Assembly (NCBI RefSeq): GCF_015832195.1
Contig: NC_052028.1
Coordinates: 1,035,501 to 1,099,500 of the forward strand
From: Motacilla alba alba
Lineage: Eukaryota > Chordata > Aves > Passeriformes > Motacillidae
Reading direction: 5' to 3'
Length of the DNA stretch: 64,000 nt
The notes under the pieces were generated by a model. It had not been told where the DNA came from, searched no databases, and saw only the letters and a program-made list of their open reading frames with translations. Below, in pieces: positions 25,282-38,086 of this stretch. Position 1 is the first letter of the stretch. Every line of letters begins with the position of its first letter. Made by a program: the position numbers and the translations under genes.

Positions 25282-28200
25282 ACTGAGGCTGGCAGAGCAC
25301 ATGGCCCCAGCCACAGCAGATGTTCCCGTGGGCTGGTAAGCTGTTTACCTGCTGGCCTGTGATCACAGCAACTTTGAGCTAATAGCTCTGGCAGCCTCCT
25401 GTGAGGAGGAGAAGCTCCATCTGCCCCCAGGCCAGGCTGGGGACCCTCGTGGTGGCAGCTGAGCCATGCAGGACTGGGTGGTTCTGCCCAGGGGAGGCTG
25501 TCCGAGCTGGCTGCTGGGCAGCTCCCCTCCTCCTGACCTTCCCTCATCCCTGCCTTGACCAAGTGAAGGTCAGCTGTTACACAGTGTCAGGAGATGAATT
25601 ACATGAAATTATAATTACATTCCCCTTGCCTGCTCAGGGCAAAATGCAAAAGGTCATCCTTTCCCTTGCTGCCTGAACTTTAATAAGTTAGACCACTTAC
25701 AGACACTGCCATGGTGGTTACACAGGGCCAGCCAGAGAGGATGCACGGGCACTCACCAGTTTTTCCTCTTCTGAGGGACTGGTTTGACCGGGGACAGCCA
25801 GAGCTACGCTGAACTGTCAGAACCAGGCTTTGCTGGAGGGCTCAGCACCCCTGGCACAAAGAGGCCAGACAAGTGATCCATTCCCAAAACTGAGGGCCTG
25901 CAGGTGTTTTTGGGAGGTGCCACAGCAGCTTTCCCATCTCCTGGCCTGGAAACTGTGATGACTTCAGGAACAGCAATGCCTGGCTGGGTGTGGGTGCCTG
26001 GTAGCACAGGAGAGCCCAGAACCACACAGAACATGGGGCTGTGCCACTCACAGGCCTCTGGGGAGGCTTTCCCCACTCCTCCAGCCTCTCAAAGTGAATC
26101 CCTGATGATAACTGCACTGCTAAAAGCCTTTAGGTACCTTTCAAAGACATGTGTGAGCAAATACACATTTGCTGCAGAACACGTTGCTGATACGTGTTCT
26201 GGGATGAGCTGCAGCACTGACCACCTGAAGCAGATTTGCTGCCAGGCTGCCTTAAGCCACACTGGAAGTTGCTTCAGGCTTACCTGTGAGACCTGAAACC
26301 TGGTGACAGGGACCAGGACAAGCCATGGGGCTGGGGGTGTGGGGCAGACTGCACGGCTGGGTCCCTCAGGGCAGATTCAGCCACTCTCCTAAGGTGAGAA
26401 GCCAATTTCCTGCTTATCACAGCAATTTTCTTCAATGCCAGTGGCGACCAGCTGCTCTACTGATTGTAAATAAATACAAGGGGAGCTTGGCCCAAAATAG
26501 AAAGCAGAGAAACTTCCCTGGCTCAATAAGCAATAATGAGCCCTTGCAGGCAGAGAAGCTGTAATTTGCAGCTCCCTCTCCCCAAGGGATGCAGGCTTGG
26601 CTGGGCTCTGGCTGGTGTCCATCCATCGAGGTCCAGCAGGGATGGAAGAGGGAGCCTGACCCCGGAGCCCTCTCCTGGGCTGTCCTGCTCCTCTCCCTCA
26701 TAGGCTGGTCCCTTGGGATGTGGCTGAGCCCTGCCACAACCAGGGGCTCCTCCCTTGGTGCCGTGCCCTAAGCCCAGGCAAATAAATTTACAGTTCCCCA
26801 CACCAGGGGTGCGCACTCAGAGCACAGCCCTTGCAGAGGGCACAGCCATGGTTGGTTCCATCCTAAAACACCATAAAACCCCCCCAGTCTGAGTGAAATG
26901 AGTGCCTGCCAGCACATCCCTTCTCCCTCCTCCCATTCTGCCAGGTCCTCAGAGGCCATGGCTCCTCCTGTGCCTCCTACCAGACCCATGGGGCTGCCAC
27001 CAGCAGGGAGGCACCAGGGCACCAGCAGTGTCCCATCACAGGCTCTGGAGTGTCAAACACAAGCTGGGGAGCAACTCCTCCCTCCTGGGTGACCCATAGA
27101 GCCCAATGTCCAGCACGGTGCTCCAGGCACAGCTCCACAAGAGCCCCTCAGCACCACAGTGACCCACACAATGCCACACATGCCTGGCCTCCCCCTGCTC
27201 TCTGTCCTCATCACGTCCAGGAGGCGGAACATTCTTCCGTCTTCTGTGGCTCTCTGTGATCCTGACATGCTTCCAGGAGATCCTGTGGCCCCACCAGCCT
27301 GGGACCAGCGAGGCCACCATGGCCTCTGGCCACTCCATCACTGGCAGCTCTGTGCTGGCCTAGCATGGGATTTTCAGTTGTTTAACTATAGTAAATTCCT
27401 TTGAGTTTGTGGTTTGCTGTTGCTGCTCTCCATTAATAACCTCTAATAGGTTTTTCTTCTTAAGATAAGACCTCAGTAGCAGTGGTTTGGCATCATATCA
27501 ACAGTATCAGGCATTCTCCTCTGCTGTAGGTACACTGAGATAAAGATTTCAGAGTCCTTTAAGCTCTGGTGTAGACCTTTCCACAACAGTAAATGGTGAT
27601 ATTTCCATTCAGTAATGTATTTATATCTTCCCAGTGAGGTCAATAACAGAGCATCCCTTGAGCTGGGAAAAATGATGAGTGATGTCTAGTAATTACAGAG
27701 ACCATAAGGCATCCGTGAATCTAATTTTGACATTAAAAATCACGACAAGCACCTCCATTGCCTGTTTTATTTGCTGGCTTGGACAGTGTGGTCCAGTGCT
27801 GTGCGGAGAAGGGATGTCTGCACACAGGGCACGTTTTGGGGCTGTTGGAATCTAAAGCAATTAACTGCTCTTGCCTTTCTCGCTTTCCTGGCATTGCGCC
27901 TGACCTTGCATACGATTCATCTTCCTCATTCCTGTTGGATGTTTGCAAGTCATCTTGCTCTGAGCAGTGTGGGCTGCAGTGGGGATTGGAATGTGTGACA
28001 CTGCCATCCTTGTCCTGGTGCTCAGCCCGAGCCCGCCGGCGCTGGGCTGGGGCTGCACATGGCAAACAGGCACCAAGAGCTCACTCTGCAGATGAATTGC
28101 ACAGAACAACTCTCCAATGAGGTGCATTTTGCATTTCAAACACCATCACTCCAAATGCCCAGCTGTCTGTACCAGAGGAACCAATGGGAAAAAAATTAAT

Positions 28201-28520
28201 TCATTCCCATTTCATATAAATACCCTTGTTCATATTTCTATTTTATAAATCCAACACTTTTCCACCACAGTGAGACCTTCCCAAGCCAGGCTTTCCAAAG
28301 GCAGGGTGGAGGAAGCCAGCAGGAGCTCCAGTAGCTCCTGGAAGCCAGGCTACTCGATTTATGCCACTTGTTTGGAAACCTGGGTTAATATACTGAGATT
28401 TTGGTAAACAAAATGCAGTGCTTTTTTTTCAAAGTTGTCATGTATTTCCATATTTTTGTGGTGTTTTTCATACTTCCCCCTAAAAGTCATTAGAGATGTG
28501 ACGCTGCTTTTGGAATGATG
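25282..28520. other. Unique non-coding sequence, AT-rich at 27,380-27,770
   Basis: No gene or transposon is recognised. Bases 27,380-27,770 form an AT-rich, repeat-free block and 28,190-28,260 a smaller one. Both are candidate conserved non-coding elements by composition only. Confidence 0.5.
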
Positions 28521-29030
28521 CAGAATCACAGAAAATAGGTCTGGGAAGGACCTCAAGTGTTGACCCTGCCCCAGGGTAGGGTCAGCTGTCCATTAATCCC
28601 AGGAGATGTTTCTCCAAACTCTTCTTAAACACTTCTAATGATAGAAACTCCAGAGCCCTCCCCAGGCAAAACAATCCAGTGCTTAATTGTCCTTTCTCCT
28701 CAGTGGCTGGAAATCGCCTTGTCTGCAGCTGCAGCAGTAATTCCTATCCTGGAGCTCTGCAGCCTGAGCAGCGAATATTCCATCATTTGGATCGTTAGGG
28801 AGAACACTGACTCGTATTAGACTGAGGATGGATTCCTGCAGAAAGTCACTCAATCCATCCTTTTATTTGACAGCCAGTTATTGATTTCTCTTGTCTGGTT
28901 TCCAGCCATGTTTTGCACCTCTCCCACAGCAGTTGTGTGGAGACCTGCTCACCAACCTTGCTAAAAGGAATGTCATGGGAAACACAGCAAATTCCTAGCA
29001 AAGCCAAGGCATCCAGTATCCCCGATTTCT
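28521..29030 (-). mobile_element. Old CR1 LINE, ORF2 end and 3' UTR, minus strand
   Basis: Read on the plus strand it starts with the reverse-complement tail 'cagaatcacagaa' and continues with 'gggaaggacctca'. It then follows the old CR1 order through 'aaactcttcttaaacactt' and 'ccagtgcttaattgtcct'. Near 28,950 it reaches the 'accttgctaaaaggaatgtc' segment, which is antisense to the reverse-transcriptase region. Divergence is high and the reading frame is lost. This is the longest CR1 copy in the window. Confidence 0.85.
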
Positions 29031-29097
29031 TCTCAATCCAGAATATTTAGTCTCATCACACAGGGAAATCAAATAAGCTTTTTTCTTTTGGGAAGGC

Positions 29098-29391
29098 TTT
29101 TTTTTTTTTTTTTTAATTTTCATTAAGAAATATAATTTAGAAATTATATTTTTCTGGGACATGAGTTTAAAACAGTCAAGTTAGAATGTTAATAACAATT
29201 CTCCAAGCCTCCTTCTTAATACAGATTTTACCTTTGCTTCTGCCAATCTCCTGGAGTGCTGTAACAGCCCAGATGGCTTCTGCCCATTCCTTGACTAACC
29301 AAGGATAAAATTCTGGTTTTGGCCACTTCCAAAATGCTTTACTTATCTGCAACTGATCCTTATTGCCCTTCATAGTCCCTGCTGATTGCAC
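29098..29391 (-). other. Unidentified AT-rich reading frame followed by an A-tail
   Basis: On the minus strand a frame of 71 codons (29,391 to 29,176) opens on GTG, has ATG at codon 7, and is rich in tryptophan, lysine and isoleucine (for example 'FWKWPKPEFYPWLVKEW'). About 60 bases past its stop the minus strand carries a run of 16-17 A bases (29,098-29,114). This arrangement resembles the 3' end of a retroposed transcript or a decayed mobile-element gene. I recognise no family and see no target-site duplication. It lies between two CR1 copies. Confidence 0.3.
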
Positions 29392-29591
29392 AGCATCTCA
29401 TACCCTGAGCTGCCCGGTTCCATCCCTTCCTGCTCACACTTTGGGAATGTGACCTGGATTTCAGTCCTTGCAGAATTTCCTCCTCTCCCAAAGGTCAGTG
29501 ATGGGCTGGAGCTGAACAGACACAGCCCCTGCTACAGCTCCTGCCCTGTCTCCTCAGGTTTGGATGATTCTATTTGCACACAGAAAGACTT

Positions 29592-29806
29592 GGTTCACCT
29601 CTAGACCTTTGGATTTTAGGAAAAAAATTCTTTCCCAAAGGGGCTGACACGGCTGCTCAGGGCAGTGGTGGAGTCCCCAGTCCTGGAGGGATTCAAAAGC
29701 TGTGTGCATGTGGGACTGGGGGACACAGTTTAGTGATGGCCGTGGCAGAGCTGAGGGCATGGTGGACTCGATGATCCCAGAGATTTTTACATCCTAAACA
29801 TGATTA
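29592..29806 (+). mobile_element. CR1 LINE 3' end, plus strand
   Basis: The sequence follows CR1 order: 'ttttaggaaaaaaattctttc', 'ggcagtggtggagtcccc', 'gacacagtttagtgatggc' and 'ggactcgatgatcc', ending in a decayed terminal tail 'aaacatgatt'. It is 5'-truncated and belongs to a different subfamily from the 7.6 kb copy. Confidence 0.88.
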
Positions 29807-32800
29807 AACCCAGGTCAGTAGCCTCACAATGTGAAATATTCGCTCTTCTCCCCCAGTTTTCCAATAGGTCCCAACTCCCCTTGTTCTCTAGAGCTTGTGG
29901 CAAGCCTGGCCATTCCTATCACAGAGCAAAACCATCTCCCTTTTCCTCTGTTTCTTTTTCTCTCTCTTCTGACACCATCCCAGGCACATGAATCACTTGG
30001 CCTCAGCCAGAAGCTTCCCAACCATGCTATCAAAGAGCTTTCCTGGAGATCTCTTTGGCAGTGCTTGTCTGGCTGCTGCTTCAAAATCTCTACAAAGGTG
30101 GTCTGGCAGCACTTCCCAGTCCTACAGGGGAAAGGTTAAACCTAAAAAAGGACTGGCCAAATCCAAGAGCACAACCCCACAGTCCTCATTTCCTCAGACT
30201 CCTCTGCCTCAGGAGTGCTGATCATGGTCCCAACACATGAATTTAGATTGTAAACTCCTTTCTCACTCCTTGCCAGGCAAAAAATGATGGAAGCAGCTCA
30301 GTTGCTGTGGTCTGTCCTCTGCCATGTCAGTCAAACCTACAAATCACTGTCAAACACTTCTCCCTCACGGGTTGGTCACATTGACACGTGCAGAAGATAT
30401 TAATTCCAAGCAGCTCATCATCCATTTCAGTCAGAAGAGATCCTGACAGCGTTTGCTACAGGAGGTCCATGGCTGTGACAGGATTTTCCTGGGTGAGCTC
30501 AGGATAGGAGCCCCCAGGATGGGAGAGAGGGGGGAACAGCTGAAATCCAAGGGCTTGGTGCAGCTGCACACGGAACCCAGCACATCCAGGGGACAGGGAC
30601 AGCTGGGACGTGGCACCAGGAGTGTATATCACAGCTGGCAACATGACAAACAACTAAAGGACAATTGTCCTGACACTTTTTTATGGCACATATCATTCTT
30701 TTTAATAAGCATTTCTTTTATAATTGCATCTGTTCCCCAAAGGAGTTACTGTGGATTAGGAATCCCATGCAAACATGGGGAAGCAGACTGTGATTAATTA
30801 TGCTCAGCTTGCTCAAGGTGGGCTGTGGGTAGACACACAGAGGATGTACATGAAAAAAAATGCAAAACAAAGTAATTGTGCTGGTTTTTTTTCAGCAATG
30901 AAGCTCTGAGAAGGGGGAAAGCCTTGAAAATAGCAAAGTTCCCAGGCAGTTCAGATAAGTGTGTGGGCTTCCCAGCCTGCAACATCCAAAACCACCTGGC
31001 TAGAACAGAGCAGCCAGGTTCAAGAACACTGCTCCCTGCTTAAGGTTGGCTTTTGAGTGCTCTGCTGAAGCTGGGCTCAGATGGAGGACAGAGGAACGAG
31101 AAATATGGGAAAGCTGAGACCTGTCTGCCAGGAAACAGCCCAGGCAGATGGTCCTGCTGCACAGTAGGGATCGTCACCGAGAGCCCCTGGAAGCCAGGGG
31201 ACAGTGAAACCCTGCTTAGCCCCAGAAGGGAGCAGAGAAAGGAGAAGGACGAGCTCCCAAGCCCCTGTCTCTGTTGTGCAGGACCCAGGGCCACGGGAAG
31301 GAGAGGCCAGGCGGGGCCAGGTCCTGCCTGCCCGGCAGAGCGCGGCTGCAGGACAGCTCCGGTCGGTAGCGGCTCAGTCCCCGCTGTCACCTCTGCCAGC
31401 TAATCAATAAACCATTCTTCTACTCAAGCGAGAGCCATTTGTCACCGACACACTGACAAATCCCCTGCTCCTCAAGAGGTGGTGCCTCTGTCACCATGAA
31501 CAGCCAGAGAGCACCAGGATTTCTGAGGTCTCATGTCCTGCTTGTGGCCTCACCCTCCTCCTTTGGGCAGCACTCACTTCTCTCCCTCTCCTTCCCACAT
31601 TCCCAGAAGAGATGCCACAGGAATATTTTAGCAGGAAATAGGAGGGATCCCCTCCTTCAAGGGGGCTCCTGTGTATAAAACCAGGTCTTGGGAGCTCTCA
31701 ACCTTTGTGCAATTACCAGTACATGGAGAAGGAGCTGTGAACAGCTCTCCCACCACCATCACGCTGAGGTCCATGAAAGCTCAGAAATACCTTCCGCCTG
31801 CCCTGCAGAGTCCCCTTAGCTGGGCTGGGACACCCACCTGTGTCCCCCAGCTGAGCCCAGAGTATCTGTGGGCTCATGACAATGCCCAAATGACAACTTG
31901 AAAGCCATAGTTGGGCATGGGCAGATCTCTGCTCTTTGGGGAGAAGGATGCTGGTTCCCATGGCTTTCTAATCTTGAAAAAATGGCACAGCTTTTTCTAA
32001 AACAGCTCTAATTTTGCTTTCTGAGCACTGCTGAAGCTGTTTGGTGCATTCCAGATGTCCTCTCCTCTGAGTGGAACACTCTGCCCTGCTTGGTATAGGA
32101 TAAAACAGCACATGGAAAGCAACAAAAGGGTTAAACCCAGAGCTGGAGTTCAAAAGCTATTTGATCCAAGCAAGAACATCATTTCAGGATGGGGAATTTC
32201 TCCCTCTAATAAATATATATGGCAAGGAAAAGCTGCTGCCAGTAGAATTACTCATAATGTTATAAATGAAAATGGATTTGGGGATGCTGGGTTTTTGCAG
32301 AGCGAGAAAGACTTTTAGACCATTAAACAAGAGACATTCATATTTCATTTCCATGCACACAGTGCAAAACAAGGATCTCAGATCTCTTGGATCTGCATGC
32401 CCAAGAAGTGGGCCCAGTGGTTGGTTTGAGCATCAGGAAAGGCACAGCTTTTAAATGAAATAAAAATTCAATAAAATAAAAATTAAATAAAATTCAAGAG
32501 AATAGAGAAATAGAGAGAGATGCTCACTCCCTGGCTGTTGCATTTCACATGGGATCATTTGTCAGTGCTCAGGTGGGACACACGTGCAGGAGAGGCTGAA
32601 GTGGCTGGGAGATGGTGCCCATGTTGTATCCAAGGCACAAAAGATTGCAATTATTGCTGATAAACAACTACAGTTAATAGTAAGTGGATGCTGGTTGCCC
32701 CACTGATTTTCAAGCATGGAGAACCAATGCTCACTAGGGCTAAGAACTCAGAGACACCATCAGGCAGGTGGAAAAGACAAAAACAGAGATGCAAAACCAG

Positions 32801-33400
32801 GAGGAGCACAGTTACCTCTGGCAGGGTGGCCCTGGTCTGGGCAGAGTGGCCTGGGGGCAGCAGGACAGGCACTGCTGGAAGGATGGAGGCCTGGATGCTG
32901 CTTGCAAGATCTGTCAGCCGGGCAGTGAATTCCAGCAGAAAGAGAAAGGCAATGAAAGCACAAGGCAAACAGTTTAAACGAGCCCAGGAGGCACATCTGA
33001 GCTTCAGAGCAGGCAAGGGGACAGGCATTCCAGAGACTTCATTGCAAACACTGAGCAATAAAACCCACGTAAAAACCCTAAAAACTCCCCTGGTCCCATG
33101 CAAGCTCCGAGTGTGAGAGCGGGGAGGAGGTGGCTGCTGGCCAAAATGCTCTGCACCGAGCTCCCACACAGCAGCACCCCCAGGGGAAAGCTGGACTGGC
33201 TGCTGGCAGTGCCACTGGAGGGGAAGCAGGATCAGACTAGGAGAGGGACCAGGGCAGAGTTGCCACCCATGATTTGGAGCTGGAGAAGTTGCTGGGGGCA
33301 GGCACAGGTGAGACTCTGCTAGTGAGCACGGCGGAGTCCAAAAATCTCCTCTTGCCCAGCAGAGCTGGCTTTACCAGAGCCTTTGGCAACAATGGACATC
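29807..33400. other. Unique non-coding sequence
   Basis: No gene is recognised. AT-rich islands lie at about 30,650-30,800 and 32,170-32,380. Bases 32,453-32,500 are an A-rich (AATAAA-like) simple repeat. A possible LTR end around 31,400 is discussed in the findings and not called as a feature. Confidence 0.5.
32453..32500 (+). repeat. A-rich AATAAA-type low-complexity tract
   Basis: The sequence is a degenerate run of AAATAAAA-like units with occasional TTC interruptions. It is simple sequence. The repeated AATAAA strings need not be polyadenylation signals. Confidence 0.75.
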
Positions 33401-33609
33401 AGAGAGGCAGGAGGGAGCTGGGAGAGGCAGGAGGAGCTGGGAGAGGCAGGAGGGAGCTGGGAGAGGCAGGAGGGAGCTGGGAGAGGCAGGAGGGGCTGGG
33501 AGAGGCAGGAGGGGCTGGGAGAGGCAGGAGGGAGCTGGGAGAGGCAGGAGGGGCTGGGAGAGGCAGGATGCAGTTGGAAGAGGCAGGATGGAGCTGTGAG
33601 AGGCAGTAG
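33401..33609 (+). repeat. 19/20-bp purine-rich minisatellite, about 11 units
   Basis: The core GAGAGGCAGG recurs about every 19 or 20 bases from 33,401 to 33,598, separated by GAGCTGG or GGGCTGG variants. Units alternate between 19 and 20 bases, so the reading frame shifts along the array. The last three units are more diverged. The glutamate-arginine-glutamine-rich frames across it are a by-product of the repeat. Confidence 0.93.
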
Positions 33610-33834
33610 CAGGGGTGGCTCCGTGGTTGTCTCACTGTGGTGACATCAGCCCTGGGCCAAGGCAGTGGGAGACAGCGTGGGGCTGAAGTGGTCTGGGTCC
33701 CTTATGGCCACCACAGGAGATATGAAAAAGCCCAGGAAGGATTCAGGGCGCATGGCTTCACGGGTAGGACCAGTCCAAGCTCCTTTGAAGTGTTTCTCCA
33801 AATTAATGCTTTCTGAATGTGACCACATCATTTA

Positions 33835-34015
33835 GAAAAGCACCCAATCTTCATTTTAAAATCACAGGTGAAGGGGAATCCATCAGGAGCTCTGGCAAAT
33901 GGCTCCAATTGCCGATCACCCGTCCTGTTCCCCTGGATTTGTCTAACTTCACCTTTCAACCATCAGATCTTTGCACGCTAAATTGAAAAGCCCTCTGTCA
34001 ACAATTTGCATCCTT
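33835..34015 (-). mobile_element. Ancient CR1-type LINE fragment, minus strand
   Basis: The plus strand shows the reverse complement of an old CR1 3' region. It reads 'gaaggggaatccatcagg', then 'gcaaatggctccaattg', 'ctggatttgtctaacttca', 'tttcaaccatcagatcttt' and 'aaattgaaaagccct'. These phrases occur in the same order in CR1-type elements shared widely by birds, turtles and crocodilians. It is highly diverged and non-coding. Confidence 0.72.
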
Positions 34016-37000
34016 TAACCTTCCCCTGGAGAGCTGCAGTCACTGCAGCGTGAGGAGTTTGCTTTAACCTTGGAGCTGCCTCTGAAATGACAACACAAAG
34101 AAACTCAGCAAAAGTTAAGGAGGACAAGCAGAAGATTTGGGTCTTAATGAAAAAACAAATACTAAAAACTGATGTGGAAAAAGGCTTTCTGAAAGAAACC
34201 CTTCCTTGGACACGAAGCCTGGGGACACGATGCAGACACCAACAGCTCCTGGCTGTGGTACAGAATAGGGTTCCTGACAGAGAAGATGTCCTTCCTTTCC
34301 ACCCCAAAATGCTGTGGAAGGCATCAGGAAACCAGGAGGTTTCTAAAATGTTGAAAACAAGACAGAATGAGAACCCCTGATGGAAGTGAGGCTGACATCA
34401 TCCCCGTGGGTCTTTCTGCCCTGGCAGAGCTGTTCAGAGGTTTCCCTCACTTGCTAAATCAAGGTAAAACAACTCAAAGCCAAAACTCTGTTTCTGCCAG
34501 GCACTGCCTCCCCTGTGAGCCTGGATCCAGGCAATGCTCCTCACCCATCCCTGTCCCTGGCACCCCTATGGGGACAGGCGTCGCTGCCCCTCCACTCGCT
34601 GACCATGTGTCCCTCTGTCCTTGAAGGACCTTTTGTAGGGTTTCACCTCCCGGGGGCTGCAGATGACCCAAGGAGGTTGGGTTTACCCCAGTGTTGAGGC
34701 TCTGAGGTTGGCTGGTGGCACAGCAGGCTCCTGGGGCTGGTGGTGGCTGCAGGGACCCAGGCACATCCCTCTGGGAATGCAGCTCTGGGAGTGACAGTGC
34801 AGCACAGCCTATGCAGGGCTCCCTTTGCTGGGTTCTCTGCTGCTCAGCTTGGCCAAAGCTGGCTCTGGGTCCCTTCTGTGGTCACCACGCCAGGCTGGAC
34901 CCCGTGGGGAGTGGTGATGTAGTGGTGGGGCTCACTGATGACTCCCTGCCCATGCCCAGGTGAGCTGTTCAAAACAAGGTGACCACTGAGGTCCTCGTTC
35001 TTCCTGGCTTGTCCCTTGGCACTTCCAGGAAGCTGCTGGGCTGTTTTCCAGGTAGGTCTGCCCCGACCCTGAGTCATGTCTCTGCAGGCAGCCTGTGCTG
35101 CTGCTTTTGGGGATGGTTTGTGTTGTTCACCACCAGCTCCTCGTTTCCATGATGATGACTAACACAGGCTGACATCAGGACGAGCCCAGCAGGGTGGCAG
35201 CATCTGCCAGCACCTTGTAGGAGTTCCCCTCCCTCGTTTGGGGTGAGCATCACCCGTGGGAGGGATGCAGCAGGTGCCATCCTGCTTCTGCACTGGTCTG
35301 AAAAGATCCTAAACTACAGGAGAGGTGCCAGCCCCAGCCCCCTGCCATCCCAAAACACAAGTGCTGCACAGGTATCGTGACTGTATTGCAAATGTTTGTA
35401 CAACACCTTCCAGGCCACAGAGAGCACAGCAGGATGAAGCCAGACAAACCAGCACATGCAGGTATTGGACCAGGAGGGGTTAAATGGAGCAGGAAGCAAA
35501 ATGCTCCTGGTCCAGCTCGAGGGGCAGCCCTTGCAGCACCCAGCCCTGCATGCCCAGGCAGCCCTGAGACCCCAAATACCTGCCACAGAGCCCAGGTGGG
35601 GCTGAGAGCGAGCTCAGGTGCCAGGTAGATGAACCCAGAAGGGAGGGATTCCCTTTTGGTTCCTTTATTAGGTGGGAAATGAGATTTACAATCTCCCATC
35701 CCACACAGAGCTCCCCATGCCTGGTACCTCACTCCCTGCCAACCCCAGCATCTCGTCTTTGCCAGAAATTCTGGGATATGAGTTCCATGTAGGCACCAGG
35801 GTGGATGTTGGCCTCAGGCAGAGATGTTTGAAGGATGGGAAAAGAGGCACTGCCTTGGTGAAGCTGCCAGGATACCCCAAAAGCCCCTGAGCCTGTGCAG
35901 AGCTTTCTCCCAAGGCTGACATCTCAGCCTTGGAGGCATCCCCAGGGGAGATGGCTCTGGGGACCAGCAGCACTCTCTGTGCTGAGGATGTGCCTCACTG
36001 CTGCTGGTCCTGCCGGTGGCTGGGGACAGGATGCTCAGGGACCCTCAGGAGATGTGCCAGGGAGGCACTGACTTGTTGGACCAAGGTTGGGAGAACAGCA
36101 CACGGTGGCTGTCACCCAGCTGCAGCTGAGGGTGACACCCAGGCGTGCCAGGAAGGAGGTTTTACAGTGCAAACCTTGGTGGCTGCTGTTGGGTGCAGAG
36201 GCTGGAGAAGCCCTGCCACGGGCTGAACTCCCCAGTGCTGCCAGTTCAGCCACTGTGCTGGGAAGGACCAACATTCCTGTGGAAATTGCTTAACCAGAGA
36301 GGCCCAGTGGTGATGAGTGGCACTGGGGGGGACAAGGCCACGCGAGCAGCTCAGTGGCAGGTCCTGTCACAGCCCCAAGGCTCTGCCCTCATCCTTGGAG
36401 GGGATGCTCTGCCCTGGGCATTTCCAGCTGCTCCACTCAAGCCTTGCCCAGGCTGCTCGTGGGCAGGGGATGTCTGTGTGGGATGACCCCAAGGAAACCA
36501 TGGTTTGTGCTCTCTGACTGCCACACTGGGACTGCCCTTTGGGGGAGCTCTGTGGTGCCCTGGCTGTGCTTTCTGCTGCACTGAGTCACTGCCAGCTTGG
36601 CTGTTAATTCACGTTAGGCCGATGTGAACGCTGGCAGTGATATTTTCTCGGATGATTTCAGACTGTTTACTGCTCCGTGTTCCCATGGTGATTAATGCAG
36701 TGCCACTCCATGCAACAGTCCTATTAAACACCCACACACAGGGCTGTATCCACTGGGGATGAGCTCCCCACGCCCTCAGGAGCCTGTGCCCAGCTCCCTT
36801 TGCCACAGCTTTTCCCTGTGCCCTGTGCTCATCCCCATCCCCTCTGATTGATCCCCTGCCCCTGGAGAGCCCCGCAGCCACTGCTGGAGGCACTTGTTTT
36901 ACTTTGCCGTGACTTGACACCCGCAGGGAGTTTCCCCAAAATCCCTGGAGCGCGCGGAGGCTGGTGGGAGGGTGAACACCAGGTCAGAGCCGCCTCTCCG

Positions 37001-38086
37001 TGCTGATCCTCCCCCAGGAGAGGAGCTGAGATGCTCACAATCCTCCAGCCAGCAGCGAGCACCACCTTCAGCCTGCTGTTCCAAACCCACCTTGGCACTG
37101 TGAAGCACCTGGTGCAGCCCCAGGGTGGCCGTGGCAGGGCCTGGTGCAGCCCTGGCTGTGGGGCTGCTCCCTGGGATGCTGCACTCCCGGCTCTGCCTCA
37201 CTGTCCACCAGCCAGTTCCCTGCCATGGCACACACACAGCATTTTAGGATCGATTTTCCCCCAGCAGCCCTGATTTAGTATTTCTGAGGCTGCTGCTGCT
37301 CCCTGCTCCCAGTGCTGGGCGGCTCCTGGCGGATGAGGAGGCAGGAGGGGCTGCACACAGCAGGCAGGGCTGCCCCTGGAACAAGCTCATGGGCATCTGT
37401 CAGCAAGGTTTGGGGGCAGCCCACAGGAGGGATGGCTGTGGAGGCCAGGGCAGCTCCTCACCTCCCTTTCCCAGCCTGAACACACAGAGCTTCCAGCCCC
37501 TGGGGCAAATGGTTCTCAAGAGCTCCCAGGAGCAAACCAGGAGAGTTGTCACTGTGGGGATCACCCACCCACAGCAGGGTTTTCCTATGAGAGGCAGAGC
37601 CAGGAGAACAAAACCATCTTTTTGCCCAGGAAAGTAGCCTCTCCGTGAGCGTTCCCCGAGCGAGCATGGAGGGCACTCTGCCCTGCTTCCCCTTCACCCC
37701 ACGCCTCTCCACCACTCCCAGTTTCAAGCAGGGCACCCCACAGCCCTGCCAGGCTCTGCAGAGAAGCCTGGGGCAGTGCAGGAGCAGCAGCAGATCTGTT
37801 TTCCAGTCTCTGGGAGATCTCCTGCAAGAGGTGTCTGTGCAGGAGGCCTGACCCCAACAGTGGGTACTGCTGCCCACTCTGCATTTTGGGAACACATCAA
37901 GGGAGCTGATGCTCTTCCTTCTGCAGCCTGGACTTGTTCCCACCTTGGCAAACTCTGAACATCCCAATCTACACACCCCAAAGAGGGGATTTTTACAACA
38001 AACATGAAACCCAGCCGCACAGCACCCTGGAAATGTGGCATCGTGGAGCCCTGCCATCCTGGAGGGACAGCAACGGCCATGGAACT
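34016..38086. other. Unique non-coding sequence
   Basis: No gene or transposon is recognised. The segment at 36,600-36,720 is AT-rich with retained CpGs ('cacgttaggccgatgtgaac') and could be a short conserved element. The rest is GC-rich and stop-poor, which explains its many overlapping frames. Confidence 0.5.

Noticed and set aside
24824..25562. Long overlapping frames on both strands rich in glycine-lysine-arginine-glutamate or proline-serine-leucine-phenylalanine.
   Set aside because: They are the translation of the pure AAGGG array, whose unit has no stop codon in any frame.
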